A stretch of DNA of 17,094 nucleotides from assembly GCA_016202645.1 (NCBI GenBank), contig JACQOF010000045.1:1-17094 (forward strand), written 5' to 3'. Below are positions 6,972 to 13,554 of the stretch, piece by piece. A program made the translations under genes and the position numbers. The notes below the pieces were generated by a model. That model worked only from the letters and a program-made list of their open reading frames with translations, was not told the DNA's origin and searched no databases. This stretch comes from a bacterium. GTDB taxonomy: Bacteria; Lindowbacteria; 2-12-FULL-62-27. How positions within the stretch are numbered: the stretch's first letter is position 1; each line of letters opens with the position of its first letter.

Positions 6972-6982
6972 AAGCATCCTGG

Positions 6983-7012
6983 TTGACACCCCAAGCCGCC
7001 CAAAGGCAGACT
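6983..7012 (+). promoter_or_regulatory. Weak candidate promoter for the aldehyde dehydrogenase
   Basis: A perfect TTGACA (6983-6988) with 18 bp to CAGACT (7007-7012), a poor -10. A start near 7019 would place transcription immediately before the ATG at 7020. There is no convincing ribosome binding site before that ATG, which is compatible with a leaderless mRNA but does not prove it. Confidence 0.3.
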
Positions 7013-7019
7013 TCACGCG

Positions 7020-8396
7020 ATGGGAAAAAATCAAGTCGTGTCCGTCAATCCGGCGACCGGAGAGACTCTCGAAACTTTTCCGGCCGCGGATGCGCGGCAG
7101 GTTCGGGAGGCGGTTGAGAAGGCCCGCCGCGCGCAGAAACATTGGGCGCGGACGCCCCTGGCCGACCGGCGGAAAATTTTCTCGACTCTCGCCCGGCTGA
7201 TTCGGGACCGGGAAGCCGAGCTGGTCCATGCGCTGACGGAGGAACAGGGCAAGGTCCTCCGGGAGGCGCAGTGGGAAGTTCCGGACGCGGCCGTGCGGAT
7301 CGATTATTTCGTTTCCGCGGCGGCCGCCGCGCTCGAACCGGAAGAGGGCGTTGTTCCCGGCCGGTTTAAATTTCGAAACCTTCACAAGCCCGTCGGCGTC
7401 GTCGGCGCGATCAAGCCCTGGAATTTTCCGTTCACCATTCCTCTCTGGACCATCGTTCCCGCTCTGCTCCTCGGCAACGCCGTGGTTTTTAAACCCTCGG
7501 AACACACCCCGAGAATGGGCCGGCTGATTGAGGAACTGCTCCGGAAAGCGGGACTGCCGGAAGGCGTGCTTGAAGTCGTGTATGGAGCGGACGAGACGGG
7601 GAAAGCCCTCGTCGAAAGCGACGTCGAGATGATTTCGTTTGTCGGCAGTCAGGCCGCCGGGCGTGACATCATGCGCGCGTCGGCGGCGCACCTGCGCAAG
7701 CTGGCCTTGGAGCTGGGCGGGAAGGACCCGATGATCGTCTGCGCGGACGCCGATTTTGACGCTGCGGTGGCCGGCGCGGTGTCGGGCTCGTTTCGAAACG
7801 CGGGCCAGGTCTGCTGTTCGGCCGAGCGGATTTTCGTCGAGGCCGCCATTTTCGACCGCTTCGTCGAAGCCGCCGCCGAAAAAACCCGGGCGCTTAAAAT
7901 CGGGCCGGGCCTTGATCCGTCCACCGACATGGGACCCATGATCTCCGACGAACAGCGGCGGCGGACTGCCGGGCATCTTCACGACGCGAAGGGGAAATCC
8001 CGCCGGGTGATCGAGGGAGGCCAGAAAGTCCCCGACCGCGGATTTTTTCTGGCGCCGTCGATCGTGGTCGATCCGTCGGCGGAGAGCAAGGTCATGGCCG
8101 AGGAAACATTCGGGCCGATCATGACCCTGGTGTCCGTCACGGACGCGTCGGAAGCCGTCCGGCGCGCGAACGAAACGATGTTTGGCCTCACGGCTTCCGT
8201 CTGGACCCGGGACCTCGAACGGGGCGCGGCCATCGCCGGGGAGCTTGAGGCGGGGACCGTCGCGGTGAACCAGCCGGTCGGGTCCGTCGCGCAGTGCCCC
8301 TGGGGCGGCGTCAAGCACAGCGGCATCGGGCGCCTGCTCGGCATCGAGGGCATGCGGGAATTCACGCAGACGGTCAACCTGCGCGCGCCGCTTTAG
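7020..8396 (+). CDS. NAD(P)-dependent aldehyde dehydrogenase (succinate-semialdehyde dehydrogenase-like)
   Basis: 458 residues covering the full ALDH superfamily fold. Motifs in order: PWNFPFTIPLW and KPSEHTP (cofactor pocket), FVGSQAAGRDIM (Rossmann turn), LELGGKDP with the general base Glu231, FRNAGQVCCSAERIFV with the nucleophile Cys265, and ETFGPIM. The Glu-Cys spacing of 34 is the same as in class 2 ALDHs. It oxidises an aldehyde to the acid with NAD(P)+. The short N-terminus (NPATGE) and overall pattern are closest to SSADH/GabD-like enzymes, but substrate cannot be read from sequence. The annotated ATG suits the family; upstream there is a TTGACA box but no clear ribosome binding site. 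It ends 3 nt before the GTG of the HD-domain gene, so the two form an operon. Confidence 0.92.
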   Translation: MGKNQVVSVNPATGETLETFPAADARQVREAVEKARRAQKHWARTPLADRRKIFSTLARLIRDREAELVHALTEEQGKVLREAQWEVPDAAVRIDYFVSAAAAALEPEEGVVPGRFKFRNLHKPVGVVGAIKPWNFPFTIPLWTIVPALLLGNAVVFKPSEHTPRMGRLIEELLRKAGLPEGVLEVVYGADETGKALVESDVEMISFVGSQAAGRDIMRASAAHLRKLALELGGKDPMIVCADADFDAAVAGAVSGSFRNAGQVCCSAERIFVEAAIFDRFVEAAAEKTRALKIGPGLDPSTDMGPMISDEQRRRTAGHLHDAKGKSRRVIEGGQKVPDRGFFLAPSIVVDPSAESKVMAEETFGPIMTLVSVTDASEAVRRANETMFGLTASVWTRDLERGAAIAGELEAGTVAVNQPVGSVAQCPWGGVKHSGIGRLLGIEGMREFTQTVNLRAPL

Positions 8397-8399
8397 CCC

Positions 8400-9860
8400 G
8401 TGCCCTCCTCCTCCAACGGCGCCGCCGCCCTGGGCGTCGTGCGGGACGTCGTTCACAATTACATTCCGTTTACCCTGCCCGCGGGAAAAATTCCCGGAGA
8501 AAAAACGCTGATCGACAGTCCCTGGATCCAACGCCTCCGGAAAATTTACCAGCTCCAGTCCACGTGGCTTGTCTACCCGTGCGCCGTCCACACCCGGTTT
8601 ACCCACGCGCTCGGCACCATGCACCTGGCGGGCCAGATGGCGGCGAAACTCTATGACGACTTTCCGCGGGCCTTTCCCGGCGAGCCGATCCCGGAAAAAA
8701 ACCATGTCGTGGAGGTCTTCCGGCTGGCGGGCCTTCTCCACGACGTCGGGCATGGTCCATTCAGCCATCAGCTCGATGAAGTCTACACCCACCGGTATTA
8801 CAACAAGACCCACGAGGACATTTCCCGGAGAATCATCGAGCAGGAGCTCGCCGCCCTCATTTCCAAAATCCGGCACGCGCCGGGCGGGCGGTTCGAGACG
8901 CCGATCGACCCGAAGACCGTCACCAAATTCATCAAACAGCCCCGGAAAGCCTCCTGGGGGACGGTGTGGGAACAGGTGTTCTCCAAGATCATGCTGGGCG
9001 TTGCGAGCGCCGACGCGATGGACTTTCTGCTCCGGGACCGGTGGTTCACCGGCGCCCGCGAGATCGGCGAAGTCGACACCGCGCGGATCATCTCGGACCT
9101 CCGGATCACCCGGCAGGGCCTCACGCTCACGAAAGCGGGCCTGCCGGCTTTCCGGGCTTTCCTGCAGGCGCGGTTCGGCGCGTTTCGGCACATCTACTTT
9201 CACGAAAAAAAAGTCCTCTTCGATATGGCCTTCGGAGAGCTTCTCGAAAAAATCCTGAAACTCGACCGGTTCGGCGATCCGACAAAACATCTGGCCCGCT
9301 ATCTGCACCTCACCGATTTTTCCCTGCACGTGGAAGTCCCAAAATGGGCCTACGGCAAGGCCCGCGCCCGGCGCGAGATCGGGCGGCTCTGGACGAAACT
9401 GCTCTCGGACCGGGTGGTGCCCTACGCGAAGGTCTACGAAGTGGAGCGGGTCTACAAATCCCCGGCGGAAGTTTCCTCGACGATCGACAAGGGCCTGGTC
9501 GAAAAAGATCTGGAACTCCGGTTTCCGAGGGAGGCGAAGGTAAAGCCGGTGGTCAGCCGCATCGACCTTCGGCCCACCCACACCTTTCTCGAGTACACCA
9601 CGGACGAGGACTTCCGGCAGTTCGACAATCTCAAATCTCTTTCCTTTCTGGACGCCGCCACCGGCTCTTTTTCTGGAGAATTCGGCAACGCCAGTCTCGA
9701 CGACGTGCCGATGCGCTACGAAGTCCTTCGGGTCTACGCGCCATCCGGGACGGAGTTCGGCGCGGCCCGCGGCGCGCGGGACGACGTGCAGATGGATTTG
9801 CCGCTTGAGGGCGGCTATCCCGACGAGGCGGCCACGCGGACCAACTTGACGAGCATGTGA
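8400..9860 (+). CDS. HD-domain metal-dependent phosphohydrolase, dNTPase-like (COG1078/YdhJ type)
   Basis: 486 residues from a GTG at 8400, just after the ALDH stop. The HD metal site is intact: His69 in RFTHALGTMHLAG, His114-Asp115 in LLHDVGHGPFSH, His118, and Asp205/Asp208 in ASADAMDFLLRD. The opening (VRDVVHNYIPF..LIDSPWIQRLRKIYQL) is typical of the SAMHD1/dGTPase-like YdhJ family, which hydrolyses (deoxy)nucleotides. A housekeeping or nucleotide-pool role is likely; substrate is unknown. Codons near 9204-9211 contain an A8 run in a coding stretch. The last 46 bp overlap the 3' end of the oppositely oriented nucleotidyltransferase gene, so the two share an overlapping convergent terminus with no visible terminator. 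The GTG lacks a clear ribosome binding site; translational coupling to the ALDH gene is plausible. Confidence 0.87.
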   Translation: MPSSSNGAAALGVVRDVVHNYIPFTLPAGKIPGEKTLIDSPWIQRLRKIYQLQSTWLVYPCAVHTRFTHALGTMHLAGQMAAKLYDDFPRAFPGEPIPEKNHVVEVFRLAGLLHDVGHGPFSHQLDEVYTHRYYNKTHEDISRRIIEQELAALISKIRHAPGGRFETPIDPKTVTKFIKQPRKASWGTVWEQVFSKIMLGVASADAMDFLLRDRWFTGAREIGEVDTARIISDLRITRQGLTLTKAGLPAFRAFLQARFGAFRHIYFHEKKVLFDMAFGELLEKILKLDRFGDPTKHLARYLHLTDFSLHVEVPKWAYGKARARREIGRLWTKLLSDRVVPYAKVYEVERVYKSPAEVSSTIDKGLVEKDLELRFPREAKVKPVVSRIDLRPTHTFLEYTTDEDFRQFDNLKSLSFLDAATGSFSGEFGNASLDDVPMRYEVLRVYAPSGTEFGAARGARDDVQMDLPLEGGYPDEAATRTNLTSM

Positions 9861-10408
9861 GGCGTATCGACGTCCCGCAAAACCGCCGGATCGGAGAGTG
9901 GGACCAGCGTCCTGTCGCGGGCGTGACGGCGGACGACCACGCGGGCGCCGCCTGAATCCGGCGCGGCCAGCAGTTCTCCGAAAAACCGTTTCGGAAACAC
10001 CACCGGATGACCCGGGCGGCCCCGGCGGGCAGCCACGAGGATATTTCGGGGATTTTTCCGGTGCGTTTCACAGAGACGCTTGAAGCTCGATGCGCGGACC
10101 CCAGGCTGGTCGACCAGCGCCACCATCAGCCCCCCGGTCCCCTTTGGACACGCGCGGATGGCGGCCCGAATGCTGGAGAGCTGGCCCTTCGGCCAGTCGG
10201 CGTTGTAGACGAAGCGAACGCCGAGGTCCGAGAGGTGAGAGATGATCGGCCCGGAATCATGGCCGACGACGACATATACCGGATCGAACCCGGCGCGATT
10301 GAAAGATTGAACGAGAGACCGTGAGAACGTCGACTGTTTGAAAGGAAGAAGCGCCTTGGGCCGGCCCATCCGGGAGGATTCGCCGGCGGTGAGCAGAACG
10401 CCGATCAG
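9815..10408 (-). CDS. MobA/MocA-like nucleotidyltransferase, apparently with non-canonical CTG start
   Basis: The family signature is GVLLTAGESSRMGRPKALLPF, the glycine-rich nucleotide-binding loop. Also present are VVVGHD, a stretch around NADWPKGQLSSIRAA, VALVDQPGV, RPGHPVVFPKRFFGEL and DVDTPHML, closest to MocA-type molybdenum-cofactor cytidylyltransferases. The first ATG (10369) falls inside the loop motif (SSR-MGRPK) and would delete the essential half. Upstream in frame there is no ATG, GTG or TTG before the TAA at 10421-10423, which is the stop of the cNMP gene in the same frame. A CTG at 10408 would give a normal-length 197-residue protein with the intact motif. The start is therefore inferred; reinitiation after the upstream stop, read-through of TAA, or a decayed gene are alternatives. 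No molybdoenzyme gene is nearby. The 3' end overlaps the HD-domain gene. Confidence 0.72.
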   Translation of the reverse strand: MIGVLLTAGESSRMGRPKALLPFKQSTFSRSLVQSFNRAGFDPVYVVVGHDSGPIISHLSDLGVRFVYNADWPKGQLSSIRAAIRACPKGTGGLMVALVDQPGVRASSFKRLCETHRKNPRNILVAARRGRPGHPVVFPKRFFGELLAAPDSGGARVVVRRHARDRTLVPLSDPAVLRDVDTPHMLVKLVRVAASSG

Positions 10409-10420
10409 GTTTGCCGTCGG

Positions 10421-10930
10421 TTACCTGCCCTCCAGTTGTTTGTTCATGTCTTTCTGCTGAAGATTCCACGACACCATTTCAACGACCTGGTCGTTCGTGC
10501 GGCGGAGCCGCTCGGTGAGGTTCCGCGCAAGCCGGATCACGACTTTGAGGCCAAGATAGGGGTTCTCGGTCATGAGGGCGGAAAATTCCTCGCGTCCGAT
10601 TTTGAGAACCCGCGCGACCCCGTGGGCCGCCGCCGTGGCCGACCGGGGATGCCCGTCGAGCAGAGCCATCTCGCCGAAAAATTCCCCGACGCCCATAGCC
10701 ACCAGGGTCTTGAACTTGTTCCCGGCGACAAGCTTCAGCATCTTCACCGTCCCGTCCAGGATCACGTACATCGCGTCGCCCGCCTCGGTCTCCCGGAACA
10801 GAAACGCCTTGTCCTCGTAGCGCTCCTCCTGGGCCTTCGCGATCAGAGCGGCGACCTCCGCGTCATCGAGATCCTGAAAAAGATCGACGCATTTCAAAAA
10901 TGACCCAATATCCCCGCCAGCTTCTTCCAT
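10421..10930 (-). CDS. Stand-alone cyclic-nucleotide-binding domain protein
   Basis: 169 residues. A single cNMP-binding (CRP/PKA-type) beta-roll spans about 12-130, with a full phosphate-binding cassette, GEFFGEMALLDGHPRSATA, including Glu87 and Arg96. Unlike the cNMP-fold in the patatin protein, this one keeps the key Arg and could bind cAMP or cGMP. A helical tail follows (RLARNLTERLRRTNDQVVEMV), with no room for a CRP-type helix-turn-helix, so it is not a classical DNA-binding regulator. The ATG at 10930 is chosen because GGAGGA lies 3 nt upstream; an upstream TTG (10969) is really part of a -35 box. The stop codon is followed, in the same frame, by the nucleotidyltransferase, suggesting co-expression. 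No cyclase gene is visible. Confidence 0.85.
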   Translation of the reverse strand: MEEAGGDIGSFLKCVDLFQDLDDAEVAALIAKAQEERYEDKAFLFRETEAGDAMYVILDGTVKMLKLVAGNKFKTLVAMGVGEFFGEMALLDGHPRSATAAAHGVARVLKIGREEFSALMTENPYLGLKVVIRLARNLTERLRRTNDQVVEMVSWNLQQKDMNKQLEGR

Positions 10931-10940
10931 GGTTCCTCCC

Positions 10941-10969
10941 ATGATACGGCAGAGGTTTGCCAGTGTCAA
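10941..10969 (-). promoter_or_regulatory. Strong sigma70-type promoter for the cNMP-domain gene
   Basis: On the minus strand TTGACA (10969-10964), a 17-bp spacer and TATCAT (10946-10941), eleven of twelve consensus bases. The predicted start near 10934 lies about 4 nt before the ATG at 10930, so the GGAGGA ribosome binding site would be outside or at the very tip of the mRNA. It faces the promoter of the methyltransferase gene, with its -35 box about 20 bp from the divergent -10 box. Confidence 0.7.
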
Positions 10970-10985
10970 ATGGGGTAGGGGGTCA

Positions 10986-10994
10986 TGATATACT
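10986..10994 (+). promoter_or_regulatory. Extended -10 promoter for the uracil methyltransferase gene
   Basis: TGATATACT is an extended -10 element (TG-n-TATACT, box at 10989-10994). No good -35 is present at the right distance, which extended -10 promoters do not need. The start would be near 11001, two bases before the ATG at 11003. The element lies back to back with the divergent cNMP-gene promoter, so the two may compete for polymerase. Confidence 0.5.
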
Positions 10995-11002
10995 CGGCGC
11001 GC

Positions 11003-12268
11003 ATGGTCGAACGTGTGCGAATCGAAAAGGTGGTGGATGGGGGTTTCGGTCTTGGCCGGGACTCATCGGGCGTTGTGCTGTTGCCCGGGGCCCTGGCCGG
11101 CGAAACCGTTGATGCCGATCTGGCGGAACGCCGCATGGGAATCCGGACCGGGCGGGTGAGGGATGTGGTGGATGCAAGTTCAGACCGGCGGGCGCCGGAG
11201 TGTCCGTTGTTTTTGGACTGCGGGGGATGCGATTTTCTACACACGGCATACGAGAAAGAACTTGAACTCAAGCAGGCCATCCTCGCCGAGACATTTCAGA
11301 GGATCGGCAAGTTGACACCGCCGTTTTTGTCTCCAGTTCCGAGTTCTTCTCCCGAATTCTACCGGGATTTTGTTCAGCTAAAAATAAATCCGGATGGGCG
11401 CATCGGGCTTTTTCGGAAGGACAGCCATGAGGTGGTTCCGTTCGAAGGCCCGGCGTTCGGGGGATGCCGGCTTCAGAAAGACCGGCTCAACCGGGCAGTG
11501 GCTGTTCTTCAGGGAAAGCTGACCGGATTTCAAGTGGTCAAATTTCGGATGGGGGACGAAGGGTTCGTCGTGAATCTGACGGCTGAACAGCCTCCCGAGG
11601 GGCGGGACGAGTTGGAACCGCTCATACGGTCTCTGGGGGTCACGGGGTTTCTCATCAACGACCGTCCGGTTTACGGGCCGACTCACGTACTATATATATA
11701 TGGAGAGGCGCAGGACAGGCAAATCCGGATTCGAGTCTCCCATGACGCCTTCTTTCAGCCCAATCCCCCGGTGGTTCAAGCGATTGCCCGGCGGCTGGAG
11801 GAAACTCTGGACCGGGTCCTCGGCCCGAACCGGCTGATGTCCAATATCTTGGATCTATACGCCGGCGTTGGGACGTTCGGGCTGTTTCTCGCCCACGCCG
11901 TCCTGGGGGTATTTGCGGTTGAAGTCTCGGAGTCCGCAACTTCGGATATGGAATGGAACATCCCGGAAAACCGGATCCGGAACATGGTGTTTCACCGGGG
12001 AACGGCCAAATCTTTTTTGAAACGGTTTCGCGGCAAAGCCGGCGCCGTGATTCTCGATCCACCCCGGGCGGGCTTGGAAACAGCCGTCCGTGACGACCTC
12101 ATCCGGCTGGCGCCGCCGCTGTTGTTTTATATCTCCTGCCATCCAGCGACCTTGGCCCGGGATCTGGCGGACCTGACATCCCGAGGGCCGTGGCGCATCG
12201 ACTCCGTCCAGCTCTTCGACCAGTTCGGCCGGACCCATCACATCGAAAGTCTGTCTGTGCTGAAATGA
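11003..12268 (+). CDS. 23S rRNA (uracil-5-)-methyltransferase, RumA/TrmA family with Fe-S cluster
   Basis: 421 residues from the ATG at 11003 (the in-frame ATG at 10985 overlaps the -10 box). An N-terminal TRAM-like RNA-binding domain (about 1-58) is followed by a complete [4Fe-4S] ligand set, Cys67-x5-Cys73-x2-Cys76 and Cys155. The SAM-dependent catalytic domain shows FFQPNPPV, DLYAGVGTFGLFLA (SAM loop), DPPRAGL, the nucleophile Cys379 in ISCHPATLARDL, and the general base Glu415 in HHIESLSVL. The enzyme forms 5-methyluridine in rRNA, as RlmD/RlmC or RlmCD do; which uridine cannot be told. Gene use of A/T is somewhat higher than in its neighbours, including a TATATATA tract near 11691. Its stop overlaps the ATG of the next methyltransferase gene (ATGA). 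Confidence 0.92.
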   Translation: MVERVRIEKVVDGGFGLGRDSSGVVLLPGALAGETVDADLAERRMGIRTGRVRDVVDASSDRRAPECPLFLDCGGCDFLHTAYEKELELKQAILAETFQRIGKLTPPFLSPVPSSSPEFYRDFVQLKINPDGRIGLFRKDSHEVVPFEGPAFGGCRLQKDRLNRAVAVLQGKLTGFQVVKFRMGDEGFVVNLTAEQPPEGRDELEPLIRSLGVTGFLINDRPVYGPTHVLYIYGEAQDRQIRIRVSHDAFFQPNPPVVQAIARRLEETLDRVLGPNRLMSNILDLYAGVGTFGLFLAHAVLGVFAVEVSESATSDMEWNIPENRIRNMVFHRGTAKSFLKRFRGKAGAVILDPPRAGLETAVRDDLIRLAPPLLFYISCHPATLARDLADLTSRGPWRIDSVQLFDQFGRTHHIESLSVLK

Positions 12269-13500
12269 AGTACGGCGAACTCCCCGTCGTCCGCCTGAGC
12301 GCCCGGCGTAACTCGCTTCATCCATGGATCTTTCAGAAAATGGTCAAGCCCCCCAAAGAGCGACTCGCGCCGGGCACGCTGGTGACGGTGGTGACCGAGT
12401 CCGGCGAGTTTGTCGGACGTGGGATTTACAATCCGGTCGGCGGGATTGGCGTCCGGATCCTGACGGAACTCGAATCGGAACGCCTGGACCGGGACTTTTT
12501 TAGTTCACGGCTCCGCGCCGCCAAACACCTTCGGGAGGATATCCTCGCCATTCCGGAACAGTCGGACAGTTACCGGCTGGTCCATGGAGAAGGCGACGGT
12601 CTCTCGGGACTGATTGTCGACAAATACGCGGACGTTTTGGTGATCGAGCCGTATTCCGCCGGATACGTGCGCGTTGCGGACTGGCTGGCCGAAGGACTCC
12701 GTGAACTTTATCCGGGCTGCCGCGTGGCGGTGCGGCCCGACGCCCGTCAGGCAGAACGTGAAGGTGTGAGCCAGGAATGTGAGATGCTCGCGCGCCGGTA
12801 TCCGGCGCCGGATTCGGTCACGATCCGGGAAAACACGATGCGGCTGAAAATAGATTTCAAAAGCGGTCACAAGACCGGGTATTTTCTGGATCAGCGGGAC
12901 AACCGCCGCGAGATCGCGGGGCTGGTCAAGGGCAGAACCGTTTTGGATCTCTTCTGCTACACCGGCGCGTTTTCGATTTCCGCGGCACTGGCCGGAGCGT
13001 CGTCCGTCACCGGCGTGGACCTGGACGAGAAGGCCCTGAAAACGGCGGCGGAGAATTCCCGGTTGAACGGCGTCAAGCCGGCATTTCTGCAGGAGAACGT
13101 CTTCGACCATCTCCGAAAACGCGCAGAACAAAAAGATCAGGCCAACCTCGTCATTGTCGATCCCTCGAAACTGGCGGGCGTCCGGGACGAAATTTCCCGG
13201 GCGAAGCGGACCTATGGAGACCTCAATCGCCTGGCCATGAAGGTCGTGAAGCCCGGCGGACTTCTACTGACGTGTTCCTGTTCCGGGCTCATCTCCGAAC
13301 CCGATTTTCTGTCCATCCTGACCCGCGCCGCCGCCGAAGCCGGCGTTCTCTTTCAGGCATTCCGCGTCACCGGCGCCGCGCCCGACCATCCCGTCTCCTC
13401 CAATTTTCCGGAAGGCCGGTACTTGAAGGCCGTCTTCGCGCGGATCCTGCCGGGATCGGAACGCCGGATTGTTTCGGAGGAGAAACGGCCCCGTATTTAA
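12265..13500 (+). CDS. rlmI: Class I SAM-dependent rRNA cytosine-C5 methyltransferase, RlmI-like
   Basis: 411 residues from the ATG at 12265, which overlaps the preceding stop as ATGA. A PUA RNA-binding domain (about 5-75; RNSLHPWIFQKMV, GRGIYNP) is followed by a middle domain (HGEGDGLSGLIVDKYADVLVIE) and a Rossmann methyltransferase (VLDLFCYTGAFSISAAL at 226-242, then VDLDEKAL). TCSCSGLI at 336-343 carries the expected catalytic cysteine (C337/C339). RlmI methylates C1962 of 23S rRNA. One oddity: the usual DPPKF motif IV reads DPSKL at 299-303, a Pro-to-Ser change at a normally conserved spot. The family assignment is secure. The exact nucleotide target is inferred. Together with the preceding gene it makes an rRNA-methylation pair. 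Confidence 0.88.
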   Translation: MKYGELPVVRLSARRNSLHPWIFQKMVKPPKERLAPGTLVTVVTESGEFVGRGIYNPVGGIGVRILTELESERLDRDFFSSRLRAAKHLREDILAIPEQSDSYRLVHGEGDGLSGLIVDKYADVLVIEPYSAGYVRVADWLAEGLRELYPGCRVAVRPDARQAEREGVSQECEMLARRYPAPDSVTIRENTMRLKIDFKSGHKTGYFLDQRDNRREIAGLVKGRTVLDLFCYTGAFSISAALAGASSVTGVDLDEKALKTAAENSRLNGVKPAFLQENVFDHLRKRAEQKDQANLVIVDPSKLAGVRDEISRAKRTYGDLNRLAMKVVKPGGLLLTCSCSGLISEPDFLSILTRAAAEAGVLFQAFRVTGAAPDHPVSSNFPEGRYLKAVFARILPGSERRIVSEEKRPRI

Positions 13501-13554
13501 TTTACCGGGGCGGTATGATTCGATGATTTCAACAACTTGAAGGAGGCGTCATCC

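Noticed and set aside
6756-9581. Antisense open frame of 941 codons across three plus-strand genes
   Set aside because: GC-rich third positions deplete stops in this frame. The translation has no recognisable domain, and the sense strand holds clear ALDH and HD-domain genes.
10931-10969. TTG start at 10969 for the cNMP-domain gene
   Set aside because: The TTG is the first part of a perfect TTGACA -35 box, and the ATG at 10930 has GGAGGA directly upstream.
12190-12264. Longer start for the RlmI-like gene
   Set aside because: The extra 25 codons lie wholly inside the preceding methyltransferase gene and match nothing in the family. The ATG at 12265 makes a typical ATGA junction.
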